From the NCBI GenBank assembly GCA_001931875.2, contig MSJH02000822.1, positions 57,011 through 121,010 on the forward strand: DNA of 64,000 nt, in the 5' to 3' direction. Both the position numbers and the translations under genes were made by a program. This document shows, in pieces, positions 50,901 to 63,259 of this stretch. The stretch is from Byssochlamys sp. IMV 00236 (Eukaryota; Ascomycota; Eurotiomycetes; Eurotiales; Thermoascaceae). The notes beneath the pieces were generated by a model. The model worked only from the letters and a program-made list of their open reading frames with translations. It was not told the DNA's origin and searched no databases. Each line of letters begins with the position of its first letter. Positions within the stretch are counted from its first letter, which is position 1.

Positions 50901-53900
50901 TTAAGGACAGAGTGATACGCTTGTCCTGTAAGATTGCCTTTGCGCGATAGGCGAGCACCTATTAGCCAAACACCGGCAATATCAGAGTCCCGGAAAGCAG
51001 TCCTGTTCAACATGTTAGTACAGTGCATGCACTTTTGAGTTTACACTTACGAAAGTTCCATAGTGGCTCTTCTAACTCCGAGGAGGTACTGCTTGTCTGA
51101 AAGATAGCCTCCTAGGACGTCCAAACGACGATCAAGTACTTCTAGGATGTTGGAACGATCAACGCCCTCGTCAGAATCAATATTTGCTATGGATTCAATC
51201 TCGGTCAAGGCGTGCAGCTGCAGAGCGCTATCGTGGCATGACTGTAGGGAAGCGATGGAATTTGAAGTAAGGGATCTAGCAACGCTGTATCGTAGTTGCT
51301 CTATGATCTTCTTAAATGCTGCCTTCTTGCCTTGTCGGAGGGCACTGAGAGCTGAGCCGATCCCGATACTAAAATTACCGGCATTCTGCTGCACGCATAT
51401 CTGCAGATAGTGATCAAGTTTGTCCCATTTGCTGGTTGTCCAAGCAGCTTCAACGGCGAAGGGCAAGAGTCTAGCAAGGGATGCTCCGGACTTTTCGAAT
51501 ACCTCAAATTGGTTGAGAAGCGCATCTCTGTCTGTCAGTATAAAGAAGAACGTGATAGCATAGATGGATTAATACCTAGCTGTCCAGAATCCTTGAGACA
51601 AGTAAGTAAGTTCAATTGAGCGTCGTTGTTGTTCGGTTCTTTGTCAAGCTGCAGCTCATACCAACTTTGAGCTGCAGTCCATCTACCAGACTTTCTATGC
51701 TCTAGAACTTGCTGGTCAATGTTAAGGACATGCAGATGGGCAGATATGCCTTCGATACCATCGGGTTCATCGATCTGCGTATAGATATCCTGCAAACGTT
51801 GATATAGTGGACCAAGCTTTGTCGACTCCTGCTTCTCTGAACGAGCTTTGCGTTGCCTTATATATTGCTCCCAGTGAAATAGCGCTCTAGAGAAGGATTT
51901 GCACTCGACTGCTCTTTTCGAGATGACCTCTGCCGGTATTTGTGACAAAAGATTTTCAACGCTCTGGATCTGGGCGGAATATATTTCCAGTAGAGAATCC
52001 CTGTAACTCTCACGACGATGAGACTTGCTACCATGGGAAGTATAACTGGCCAGGCTTGTGTATTGTTTCTTCTTGCCATGAAGCCATCTCGAGAGGTAAT
52101 CGAGGACGCTGAAAACGCTCTATATAACAGTTAGTTTGTTGTAAAGGACACAATATGGAGGGTTCGATACTGCATACCTCACTGCAGAGAATTATATTTT
52201 CCCTTGTCTGGCTATTTTCTTCGGGGAGAGGATGGGAAAGTACTCTCGTAAGTTCATCCTGGAGTTGCTGTTTTTGAAGGTCGGTGCCACCAACTGCAAG
52301 GTTTAGTACTGCAAATGGAAGAAGAAAAGAGGCTATTGATATGTTCTGGCCCCTGATAATGCGGCTGCAAACACTGAATATCAGCTTTACATTATCACCA
52401 TTGGCTTTGAGCAGTAAGTCCTGCACAAAGGTGCGAAGCCACTCGCCATAACTGAGGTTGGAAGAGAACAATGGATAAGTGCAGCTGGTGCTCACAGCCC
52501 CAATGGTGACTGTGTATTTTGATGTCAGAAACGGAGTTAAGGTATTTCGAACAGTCTCAGGAAGATCCATCCACCGGAGGTATTTGTCATCCGATTGAAT
52601 TTCGCGGGATCGTTGAGTGACGGTTGAGTGCAAGTTGCAGACCTTGAGCAAGGTCTGCATAGCATAGGCAAGGAATCCTTGTGCCTTGGTATTGGAAGCC
52701 GACAAAAAAGCTTCTACTAGAACGTGTTGGAGGAAAAACAAGATGAACTCAAAGGTCTCCTCCATGCGGTCAAAGTTCGACAACACGAGTATGTCTTTCT
52801 TCTCTTTCACAGTCTCTACGCGATTCGGATCGAGACAACCGACTAGGCCGAGGCACTGAGCGGACAGGATTGTTATGTTATCAGAACTAGCGTTGAACTT
52901 CACGCAGCAGTCCAATAGAGACCGGGTCAATTGTGCAACAACAGCATCTGGCTGTTCGTTAAGAACGGACCTGTGCAGAAATTCCTCATTCTGAGTTAGA
53001 TATGGAACAAGCTCCTTCAAAGCTTGTTCGACAACTGCTGCGTTCTCGTTTTGACAGCGTCGACTGAAAGCCATGAAACGAGACCTGACATCCATCTGCC
53101 CCTTCAGTTGATTCAATTCGATCTCAAATCGACCCAGGACCGGTATGGAGGATAACGATGGCATCGTATGGAATATCTCACGCACCAGGCCACTATGATG
53201 CTTCATAATGTAATCAACGAGATCATGGGCTTGTTGTCTGCTGCGCGCGTTGAAGTCTTCCCAGTATTTAATGATTATAGCGAGAGTCTGGTCAATTAGA
53301 GGCTCCAGTTCATCCTCATCAAGGGACATTATGAGCACGCTCCAAGCGGAAAAAGCATGGTCGCAGAGCACTTTATTCTCCAATGCTGATCTAAGACAAG
53401 CACAGATCTGGAACAATCAGCTTTCAATCAGAAAGAGGAAGATATATGCGTTTCAGGGAAAGTATATATTCACTAACCTGAGGCAATGCACTGTTGATGT
53501 GGCCTTTCGCTATCTTGACCATTTCTCCGATAGCGACAATGTTGCGCTTCTTCTCCATTGTTGGCTGCCTTATCTGGAAGTCGTTGATAGTGTGAGCGAA
53601 CTGAGTGATGATACCAAGAACATGCTCTTCGATAAAGCTTCCCAGAAGATCCTGCTTCTTAGATGGCGCATGTCCCGGCGTCGATTTGCGAGGAACATAA
53701 GTAGCTAGAAGTTGAAGAGCTCGATGGAACTGTCCACATATTTAGTAAAATGAACAAATCAGTTGACAGGACGTTCTACCTTGTCTCCTTTCCCATCACC
53801 CGCGTCACCCAGGCTTTTCAGAAGCTCACATGCGATAAGAATCGGCTCGGTTCTAAGGAACGTTGCAAGAGTACAGCCTTTGAATTGGACATCCACGTCC

Positions 53901-56813
53901 TGGAACAGGGAGATAATCATCCCTTCGGGGTCCGAGGAAGGCTGGCTCAGTAAGAAGGCAAGAATAGACGCTAGATTATTGTTCTCTGAGCATAACTCAA
54001 AAGGAGACTTTGTTTTCTTGTAGCTGGCACCGATTCGCGAGATAATATCTCGTTTCCGCATTAATACCAGATAAGGTAAAATGTGGACCTCCGTCAGTCG
54101 AAGGAAGTCATCGACATTCATTCCGAGGAGGTCGCACAATTGTTCTGCCATGTGTGGCCTGGTTTGTAGGTTCTTGACAACTGTAACTGAGAGTGTCCTC
54201 CAGAATGGTCGAAAGAGACCCGCGGGTGTTATTGACAGCCGCTGCGAAAGTTTTAAAAGCTAGCTCCTGTTAGTGGAGACTCCTCACTGGGGATCGATAT
54301 AGGAACAGGAGGTCACAGTGTGCAAGGAAGCAATCCAAAAGTGATTCCTAGGTACAAGCAACTACTTACTTCCACATAGGCGACCCCACAGATATATGGA
54401 TTCGTATGCCCCAGATACTCAAGAAGTCGCAGAAGAATTAGATTCAATTCTTCGTCGCCGGATATCCTGGAAAAGAATGAGCCGTGATCTTGACTGAAAC
54501 GGATGGTAGCCTTACTCGGCAAATCTGCATAAAGAAAGAATGCATGTTTCTTGGACTGGTATATCTCGCTTCTCAGACAGTGTCTTAACGCATTCTAGGA
54601 CGACCACAAAGTTTGACCGGCGAACTTCTGGGTCTAGACATGGGCGTAAAAACGCCGTAATAGTGTATCTGTGGAGGAGTCAGTGCAGTTCCTATAGAAA
54701 GAAGACAGAACGTGAATACCCGGCAGCTAATCGAACCTCCCTAACAGAGCTCCGTAGCGAATGAAGGCACAATTCACCAAACATTGATGAGGTTAGATCT
54801 AGCTGATCGCTATCAGGGTCATGGATGAGAATCCTTCGCAATGCCAGCATTGACGCGATTCTAGGAGATGGAGTACGGCCTAGGTTAGACAAAATATTCG
54901 TCAACGTTGACCTTACTGCGCTGAAACCGGGGCTGCGCCAAGGGACAAGAGCCTGCTCCTCAGGAGTATTTATGTCACATATACAACATGGCGCCAACTC
55001 CGAGTCTGGCCCGTCATGAGTTCCTGACAGACCAGTGGCACCTGCACATGCTATCATTCCCAAGTTTGTTACAAGAGCACACTTATTCTCATCAGATAAG
55101 GGAGGAAATTTTTCCCTTGGATAGTCATAGTTAGCAACATTTCCAGGGGGTTCAGGTCTGCAAAAGTAACTCACTGAGCGACGGAAGGGAGATCTTCGAG
55201 GCTCCCTGGAGCTTCACAACCTAGAAGGTTGTATACTCTGTACAGAAGCGTCTGTAATGCATCTGGCGGGGGAGGTTCCGGTTGCTCCTTGGACAGGCGG
55301 ATACGCTTCCGCGCCGGACTACCTTGAGGCGTCTTCCCATCTTCTAGCAGACCGTCTTCCGTCTGCCGACCTCCTGGGAGGTCTAAGGCTCGCTTCTGAC
55401 AGCCATAACCATACTTTGGGTATTTAGAGTAGTTGGGAGTATTGTGTAGGGCCTCGCTCAGAATGCTCAAAACCAGCTCCTAGTATTCCATAAGCATCTC
55501 ATGTTCCAACGCGGTCAGTTCACGTACCTTGAGAGATAACTTCAGGCTCTGCAGAGGCGTGTCACTATAGCCTGTCTCTCCTAGGACTGGGAGGAGGATG
55601 TCTCCCATGTATGTTGCGACAACCGCCGAACGCCTCGCGACCTTTGCAGTGCTTTCAACAGCCTGGCGACAAGCTAGCTGAACATTCGAATCCTGGCACG
55701 CAGCGCTGGAGGATACTATATCAGCGATACATCGAAGTCGAATGCATATAGCTTTTATCTCAAGCGAAAATTCCTCAGACAACAAAGAGGAAGCGTCACA
55801 GCAGATCCCAAGATGCTCCAAGAAGTGGAGATGAAGTTGGGCTCTTTTTTCTGTACTTGGCTCCCATGCGACAACGCCGTGCCATAACTGCACATATACA
55901 TCAAGATTCCATGCAAAGTCATGGCGGATGACTGAACTTAGACCATTTGAAGTCGAGATGACATCCACCGGTAGCAATGCAGAACTCAGCTCTAAGACAG
56001 AAACGATTACTCTCGGAAAAGGCCCAAGTATCATGTTCATATTCGCAAGCTCAGGGGTGAGATCCAGTCTTTCTAGTTCCGCTGCGAACGATCGTCGCGA
56101 TCTAGGAAAAGAGATTGTACATGAGGAGTTTCGAGATGTCGAAAAGTCGAAAGCCTCGACTGACCTCGTTACATCTGCAGCGTATTAGTTGCTTCCCTAG
56201 GCTTCAAAACGGTTCGCATACCTCTTATGAAAGTTCGCAGTAGACCTGAAATAGAGAAACCGAAGGTCTTCGAAGGCGAAAGCCTGTATTGCAAACATAC
56301 TATGCATGAGAGAAGGCTACGTATCCTTCCTAGCAGACTCTGGTTGCAGTTGCATAAGAGATCGATTAACCGAATGACGAGCCAGAAATACAAGGGCGCA
56401 CTTATGTCCTTTCCCAGAATCTCATTGTTGGAGAATTCTAGCAGAACTTGAGGCACCTTCTCAACAGCTGCTTGGATGATATCCAAACAGTCCAAGACCT
56501 GCCCGTCGACATCGCTAGCAATAGACAGGTGACCGTTTCTATGTCCGATTTCAAGACCAGCTTTTACGACGATGCAGACCAAATTGTTGACATCAGTCAC
56601 GCTATCTTCTAAATTCAGCTGGCTGCATCGACCCTCTAAAAGCTCTTTGCGAAGCTGCGAAAATGTTTCGCGGTTAAATTGATGCTGTTGACTAGCTTGT
56701 GATAGATGCGGTGCAAGCTGAGCAGCTAGAACACCGGTAGCCAGCTCCATCGATGCAACGTTGCCGTTTTCTCGCACTGTATATCGAGAGCCAGCTACAT
56801 CTTGAGCGGCCAT
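47987..56813 (-). CDS. uvsB: ATR/Mec1-type checkpoint kinase (UvsB)
   Basis: PI3K-like protein kinase that senses RPA-coated ssDNA and triggers the DNA damage and replication checkpoint. A 26-exon model (25 GT-AG introns, 42-140 nt) stays in frame: 56813-56222, 56081-55528, 55479-55175, 55115-54720, 54668-54516, 54466-54370, 54259-53780, 53729-53478, 53407-52178, 52119-51576, 51531-51051, 51002-50696, 50633-50536, 50484-50392, 50330-50175, 50122-50026, 49976-49782, 49730-49442, 49394-49196, 49153-49024, 48969-48887, 48835-48713, 48652-48565, 48515-48431, 48367-48249, 48181-47987. It encodes 2446 aa, close to the known size of fungal UvsB. Helical HEAT/UME and FAT regions lead to the kinase domain: ATP-binding K2140 (LLCKPKDD), catalytic GDRHGEN (D2288, N2293), metal-binding DFN (D2307) and a terminal FATC ending IGWCAFF. 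All catalytic residues are intact. Confidence 0.95.
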
Positions 56814-57271
56814 GGCAACCACAGTCAGTCACACATCGAATACATGTAGTAGGGGTTTAATGAAGAAGTTTAAAATGGAAGTGGAGTCTGGACGCGGCGC
56901 GTTCAACCGTACCTTGCGTACTATTAAATACGGAAGCTTGGTATTGTACTGTACGGTAAAATTGAAGAGAAAACCACTGAAGCTTCCTAAGAAATCAAGA
57001 GGAATGTGCGACTCATGGGCCTTTATCCACCTGCAGTTTTCTTCAGGTTCGGGCAGAGTATATTACTTTCCGGATAAGAGGTCTAAATTATCTGACTGAT
57101 CTGACTAAAGATGAAAATTCTTCGCCGGGAATACAATATAGCCCGATAGATCGAATTTCCCCCACCACCGCTCATCGATAACTGGTTTGGAGTTAGGCAT
57201 ATCTTCGGTGACTAGCGGAGCGACGGCGCCACTGAAGGTATCTATTTCATACATCGTAGTATCTATCAGCC
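56814..57271. promoter_or_regulatory. Divergent promoter of uvsB and tad2
   Basis: 458 bp between opposed starts. A GC-rich stretch with CGCG-type steps lies at about 56,889-56,905. An open 95-codon plus-strand frame here begins inside the uvsB start region and looks like chance. Confidence 0.5.
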
Positions 57272-58091
57272 ATGAATTCGAGTGCTGGTGTTGCGGAGAG
57301 CAACCAGTCACAAGAACACAATGAGACGCAGCATGAGTATTTCATGAAACAGGCTCTAGTTATGGTATTGAAAAACTCATATTACTCCAAGAGGGAAGAG
57401 GCGCTGACCCTCATTAGGGAGAGAAAGCCCTTGAGACCGGTGAGACGCCTGTGGGATGCGTATTGGTATACAAAGGAGAGGTGATTGCTCGCGGAATGAA
57501 CGATACTAATAAGTCGATGAATGTATGTCTCTTTGGACCCGAGTGAAGCTACTATGCAATCAATACCTTCAAGTACGAGCTGAACTGTATCTGGCAGGGC
57601 ACACGACACGCTGAGTTCCTAGCGATCGAAGAGGCACTACAAAAATATCCGCGTGTAATTCTCCGAGAGACAGACCTTTACGTGACAGTTGAACCTTGCA
57701 TCATGTGTGCCTCTGCTCTAAGGCAGTATCAGATAAGAGCAGTATACTTTGGCTGTGGAAACGAGCGCTTCGGAGGCACTGGGAGCGTATTATCGTTGCA
57801 TTCAGAGTTCGTCCTACTTCTCCACGACTAGCTCGCTCAGGCTGGTACTAACGCATGCATCAATTTGGACAGCCCCGGAATAGATCAGCCCTATCCCGTA
57901 TACGGCGGTCTCTTTCACAAGGAAGCCATCATGCTACTCCGGCGGTTTTACATACAGGAAAATGAGAATGGTACGTGATGATTCCCTATGATAATATCCG
58001 GCATGGACTGACGACAGTTAAAAAAAAAGCACCTAATCCCCGACCAAAGAGGAACCGGGAGCTCAACACGAGCTTCGACGACGATAGTTGA
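57272..58091 (+). CDS. tad2: tRNA-specific adenosine deaminase subunit Tad2
   Basis: Catalytic subunit of the Tad2-Tad3 enzyme that converts wobble A34 to inosine in tRNAs. Exons: 57,272-57,364, 57,418-57,522, 57,598-57,806, 57,873-57,970 and 58,018-58,091; 192 aa. Deaminase zinc and catalytic motifs are intact: HAE (H70, E72) and PCIMC (C100, C103). The GFGGTGS-like block reads RFGGTGSVLS. The C-terminal tail is basic, then acidic. Introns are 53, 75, 66 and 47 nt, all GT-AG. It is divergent from uvsB and convergent with nuo-20.9. Confidence 0.94.
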
Positions 58092-58371
58092 GATTGTCCA
58101 GATGGCCACAATGCACAATCTGCATGCCCGTGTCAGATCTACTCGATCAGGACGCCGCTTGGCTTTGGAGGGAACAGGCGCTCGTGATATTCCGGTGGCC
58201 AAGATCCCGGTCCAGACCATCGGCGATTAAAGACCGACAATGTTAACAAGGATAGGGGGAAAAGGCACTGAACATTCGACCATAATGCACCGGAATTATG
58301 TACACAGAACCCACGCCAGATCATGGGCATTCCTCGGCTAATAATGACTTTGGGCATTTTTTTTAATGCTC
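58092..58371. other. Convergent 3' region of tad2 and nuo-20.9
   Basis: 280 bp. Frames here are short and unrecognised; nothing else was seen. Confidence 0.5.
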
Positions 58372-59184
58372 TCATGAAGAGCCCGCCTTGGCCAATCGCT
58401 CGTTCTCCAGTTCCCGCTCAGCTTGCTGGTAGTACTTGGCCGTGTCAACACCGTGCTGTATAAGATAGATGAATTAGCTATTTATCGATGTTACATTAAT
58501 CGTGTCCAGGGTAACTTGCCTGATCGTGGTTGACAATGTTGAACCACGGAATAACGTGGGAAAACAGCTCCGAATACCGAGAGTTTCTGGCAGCAACGCC
58601 CTGGAGATAAGGCGAGAGCTGGGATGTGCCATAGAGAGGCTCTCCCTTCTTAACTTTATCAACCATTTCTCTCATATCCATTTCCACCTCGCGAGAGTTC
58701 TCAGTGAAGCCGTAGAAGCGATCTGTGCATGCATTAGTTGCTGATCCACGGAACAGCTGCCAAGGGATGCTTGTTGGCCATTGACGTACTGCAGGATCGC
58801 TGGTAAAAGATGTGCAAGCCGCCAACGACACCAATGGCCGTTGCCAGGCGCATCAGAGGAGGGAAACCACCCTTGCCGACATGGGAAGGGCTGACTCTTT
58901 CCATAACCCAGAAAGCGAGAGGCGAAAGGGCAGCCGCACCTCCGGCCACGGCATAGTCAGAGGGCCTGGCGTATCCGAATACTCGTCTCAAGTGCCTGCG
59001 TTATCGTCAATATGGTTCTGCATCGTCATCTGTATGGGAGATGGCATACGGGTCGGCATCAATCAGCTTTGAGCACGGTTAGCAAAAGTGGTTCAAGGTG
59101 GGAGGAGGTTGGAAATAATCATACCGGATAGTCAGTGCGGGCCCGCTTCGGCGGGACAAGCACCTTATCGTGTTCAGTGGCCAT
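58372..59184 (-). CDS. nuo20.9: NADH:ubiquinone oxidoreductase 20.9 kDa subunit
   Basis: Accessory membrane-arm subunit of mitochondrial complex I, known from Neurospora and other fungi. Exons (minus): 59,184-59,125, 59,066-59,050, 58,995-58,790, 58,722-58,520 and 58,455-58,372; 189 aa. Key blocks: LIDADPHL, YARPSDY, two hydrophobic segments (near VAGGAAALSPLAFW and LATAIGVVGGLHIFYQR), then FTENSREVEMDMREMVDKVKKG and SRYSELFSHVIPWFN. Exon 2 is only 17 nt. Intron 4 has a GC donor (GCAAGT) with a normal AG acceptor; the other introns are GT-AG. Frame is kept across all junctions. It is divergent from csm3. Confidence 0.92.
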
Positions 59185-59964
59185 CCTGGAGAGCAATTGA
59201 GGCCCTGTCTTGCGCAGATAAGTCGACTGTTTGGTAGTTTAGCGCTGGCAACTCCGTACAGTGCCCACCGCGATCAAGCTGGACGAAGACCTGGGAGGTC
59301 TAAGCCAAGCCGCGAGGCATGATATATCTAACCCGATTCATACTAGCGCCAGATGTCCCTCTAGCAAGTATTTCCGAATCCGCCGGCCGAACAACCATTG
59401 AGCCGTCAATGATTAGACATCCTCAACCATCCCCGGATTCTGCAATGAGATTCGTGAAAAATTGCTAGATTCCGAGATTCCAGTCAATATTTCTGCTTCT
59501 CTGTCTTGTTATCATGCAATTCATAAGTATACCTTGGTCGAAGTCCAGCTTACATAATCGCTACGGAATGAAATGAATGGTCCCTCGCTTTAGTGAAGAG
59601 AAAGAAAGACCAACAGATTATCTTTCTGGTATCAATAGTTTTATTTATTCACAAGAGAAATCATATAACCCGTCTCTCTTATATTTGAGAGATATGCCAC
59701 GAGAATCACACTGACACCAAAAAATATCGACCTGACGAAGCTGGAGTTCTGTAGTACTTTCCTATTTCGGTAAGATCGCGTCACGTCCATCCGAAGCGCG
59801 TCCCGTCCAATATCAGTATGTAACTACCTATTAGATACGATTGCTGTCTTCATGCTCCCTACAGTATTAGAAACGCGCTACAACTAACATATACATCAGA
59901 GAATACAGTCCATGACGACTGTAATTGTCTTTTATTCCAATCATCAACACACCATCTGAGCGAT
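59185..59964. promoter_or_regulatory. Divergent promoter of nuo-20.9 and csm3
   Basis: 780 bp between opposed starts. It contains CCAAT-type sequences (for example near 59,808) and AT-rich stretches. No frame or RNA was recognised. Confidence 0.45.
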
Positions 59965-61003
59965 ATGAGCGACATCAGCGACGGAGACGTCCGTCCGCAT
60001 AATGACCTTTTCGACTACGATGTCGGTCTCGACGAAGTCCTTGGAGAGATCTCGCAAAGGAATTCTGCGCCTGACGCGGCATCTTCCAATCAGGCGGCCC
60101 CAGCCCAAGCACCTGGCTTAGGACTCGACGAAGAAGTAGTCGTTACGAGAAAACGACAGCCGATTGCGAAACTCGACGAGTCTCTGTGAGTTCTGGTGGA
60201 TAGTCATTCGATAGGACTCACCGCAGGCGTGATTGCTAACGGTGCCAAAAGCCTACTTTCTCAGAAAGGTATCCCACGACTACGAAGCACGGCGAAGAAG
60301 TTGAGATTCAAGGGCAAAGGGCACGAGGTTAGAACTTCGTTTCTTCCATTCTACGTGAGACAGTCTAATGACTTTTTTGCTCTAGTTCTCAGATGCAGCG
60401 CGTCTCTTGAATTTTTATCAGCTATGGCTCGATGATCTCTTCCCTCGTGCAAAGTTCGCGGATGGTCTGTCCATGATCGAGAAACTCGGGCATTCGAAAC
60501 GCATACAGGTAATGCGACGACAATGGATCGACGAGGGAAGGCCCGATTACCGTCGCGAAGATGACAGCTCCAACCAGGACAAGTCGTATTCCGTAACGCG
60601 CGTTGAAGGAACGTCATCTGATTCGCGTGATGTTGCTGCCCCGACAGCGGAACAAAACTCTTCTGGAGTCACCGATCTCGCGCAGACTATAGAAACCAAT
60701 GGCGCGGCATCATTAGAGAGGGTCACAACAGAAGGGAGACGGACCAATGCTGGAGATGACGGGAAGCTCTTCATGTCAGATGATGAAGATGCAGGAAATG
60801 ACACAAGAAAGAACGTGGGTGGTGAAGATATGCCTGAGGAAGATGAGCTGGATGCCCTCCTCGCCGAACAGGAGACGAGGGACGATGAATCACATCACCC
60901 TCGTCATGAGCCTGCGGCGCCAGCCCCGATCGAAGAAAGGGCCCCCGAAGAGGATTTTGAAGATGACCTCGAAGCTATGGCGGATTCAAACATCCCATGG
61001 TAA
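59965..61003 (+). CDS. csm3: Replication fork protection protein Csm3/Swi3 (Tipin)
   Basis: Partner of Tof1/Swi1 in the fork protection complex; stabilises stalled forks and supports the replication checkpoint and cohesion. Exons 59,965-60,185, 60,252-60,327 and 60,386-61,003; 304 aa. The N-terminus is acidic with a [13 protein letters not shown] motif. The conserved Swi3 domain is at about residues 72-150 ([20 protein letters not shown], then [28 protein letters not shown] across intron 2). The C-terminus is long, acidic and probably disordered. The intron 1 acceptor at 60,251 was chosen because it keeps the frame and follows a TGCTAAC branch site; an acceptor at 60,228 would not fit. Confidence 0.93.
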
Positions 61004-61517
61004 TTACCATGACTTCCTGTACTATACCTTGACTTTGACCTTTTTTCCCCTGCCAAAATGGCTAGACGACCCACTCGATATTACGACCAGTTATCATGAG
61101 CTCTACCTCTCTGGATGGAAACATAATGAATAGCATTCTTTACTGCTTCTAACCCGTCTTATCAGATATTCACCATAGATACTTCCATAAACCCTCCACG
61201 ATCTCGCGAAAGCTGCACTGTCATCGAAGAATTAACAGAGCATTCCTAAGAAACACTATATCTACGAATTGAATAAGCGCCAGACATCATTCTTGCAAAG
61301 AAAGATAAGATATGATTATTATACTAAGCAAGGATAACTTTTCTGAGAAACAGAAAACCACGATAAGTTATGCAACGCTGCGATAATGACAAAGCCCAGA
61401 ACAAAGCGCAAATAAGAACACCTATTCTACACAGCTATCCACAACCCGAATGGCACCGGACACCCTTATATGTCATTGGACCCTAACCGCGCCTTAGAAT
61501 TTGAGAAGCCGCGACAT
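61004..61517. other. Convergent 3' region of csm3 and rcc1
   Basis: 514 bp of AT-moderate DNA with no recognised gene or RNA. A frame at 60,747-61,133 overlaps csm3 and is its shadow. Confidence 0.5.
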
Positions 61518-63259
61518 TCAGTTGACCGGCTCAGTGAGGACGGAGAACTGACCACCGCCACCAGCCCAGTTGAGCTTCTTTCCACGGACGGCGGTGTTGT
61601 CAATGATGGTGGCTACCTCGATGTCATCTTGAGTGCCTTGTCCGGTCTGATAGGTTGCTGAAAATCCCCAAGACCAGGCACGGCCCTCGGTGTCAATGGC
61701 AAGGGAGTGGTCGGAGCCTGCGGCCACGACGCTTGCCTTGATTCCGGGGACGGCTGTGGGTTCGATCAGGATACGAGGACGGCCACGCTCATCCTTGATG
61801 ACGGCAGACTCAGGGAGGCTGTCAATCTTGAGGCCAGTTTGGTATCCATCAACACGGCCCCAGACGAGGCAGTCACCGTTGCTCGTGACCGCAAGGGAGT
61901 GATGGGCACCACCAACCAGCTGTGTGATCTGCTTTCCGGAGAGAGATTCCACAACTTCCGGGTGGAGGATAGCAGCCTCGTCCTCACCAGCGCCCTCTTG
62001 GATACCAGTCTCACCGAAGCTGTTGAGGCCCCACGCGTACACCTTGCCAGACTCATGAATGGCAAACGAGTGGAAAGCACCACAGCCGATCTGGACGATG
62101 TTCTTGGGAAGACCAAACTGACGCGGCTGGAGTCCGTTCAGCTTGTTACGCTCCACAATGCGGCGACCCAATTGGTTCTGCTGACCAGAGCCCCAAGAAT
62201 AAACGGTGCCTTTCTCGCCGAGTGCAAGCACATGATTGTCACCACAAGCGAGATGTCTGATCTTTTTGAGAGAGGGGATCAAGATGGGGCTCGTCTGTAC
62301 ACGATGTTCAGGGTCGAACCCGAGAATACCATCGTTGCTCTAGGGACAGATTAGTTTCCAATCGCAGGAATACCATGGGATTCGAGGAGAAGGGGGAAGA
62401 AAGGCCATACCCGGAATGTTCCCCATCCATAAACAAGGCCATCATCAGTGAGAGCAAAACTGGAACTGTCACCCGCAGCGACTTCGGCGAACACGGTTCC
62501 CTCAGGGAAAGCTTCAGAAGGGATAGCGGTAGGCGTGGACTCATGCGGGTTGAGACCACTGTCACTGTCATCGTCCGAATCCGAGTCACTCTTGTTGTCA
62601 TCGATGTCTTTGTAGCCTCCTTCCCAGGTGGTGTCCCGGCCAAGGGCGCCCTGGTCGTTGACGCCCCAGGTGAGGATCTTGTTGTCGTGAGTTAGAGCAA
62701 CACAATGCATGCCACCCACGGCCACTTGCACGACACCAACTGTCTCCGCAGACAGGTTCGCATTCAGACGCGGGCGCTTGACATCGACGGCATTCTTGGC
62801 CGTCCCGAGACCCAGCTCACCAGAGCTACCTTCGCCACAGACGTAGACATTCAGGCGCGTCGTAGGCGGCTGGTTAATCACAACCTTGGGCTTCGGCTTC
62901 CGAGCAGGAGGAGGCGCAGCAACACGGGGCTTCTTCTGCTCTCTTGGAGGTGCTTCCTCCTCGGCTTCAGCTTTGCGCTTCTTCGTAGCAGGCGCGGCAG
63001 TAGAGGGTTCAGACTTCGCAGACTTGCGCGCAGCAACCGGCGCGGTCTTCCGCTGAGTAGTAGTCTTCGCGGGCGCCGCAGCCTTCGCAGCCTTCGTAGC
63101 CTTCGCAGCCTTCGCAGTTGTAGTACTGCGCGATGTCTTGGTTACCGTTGTGGTACGCTTGCTGGTAGTAGTAGTCGCAGCAGCTTTCGTCGCGGCAGCC
63201 CGTTTCGAAGTAGAAGCTTTAGCAGTGGCAGAAGCCGTTGCGGCCTTCTTCGGAGGCAT
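61518..63259 (-). CDS. RCC1-family Ran guanine nucleotide exchange factor
   Basis: RCC1/Pim1/Srm1 type: chromatin-bound GEF that loads GTP on Ran for nuclear transport and spindle control. Exons (minus) 63,259-62,411 and 62,339-61,518, with one 71-nt intron; 556 aa. The N-terminal about 130 residues are rich in Ala, Lys and Thr, histone-tail-like, with a KKRKAEAE nuclear-localisation stretch. A seven-bladed RCC1 propeller follows, with repeated GxxHxxAL and WG motifs (GGMHCVALT, GDNHVLAL, GCGAFHSFAI, GGAHHSLAV, GSDHSLAI). An acidic insert (DNKSDSDSDDDSDSG) lies in an early blade. The start ATG follows an in-frame hydrophobic stretch that is more likely 5' leader. Confidence 0.94.

Noticed and set aside
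55470..55530. In-frame TAG in uvsB suggesting a pseudogene
   Set aside because: The TAG is the acceptor of a 48-nt intron with a GTACGT donor; splicing restores the conserved join.
61707..62354. 215-codon plus-strand frame
   Set aside because: Antisense to the RCC1 propeller exon; no independent domain.
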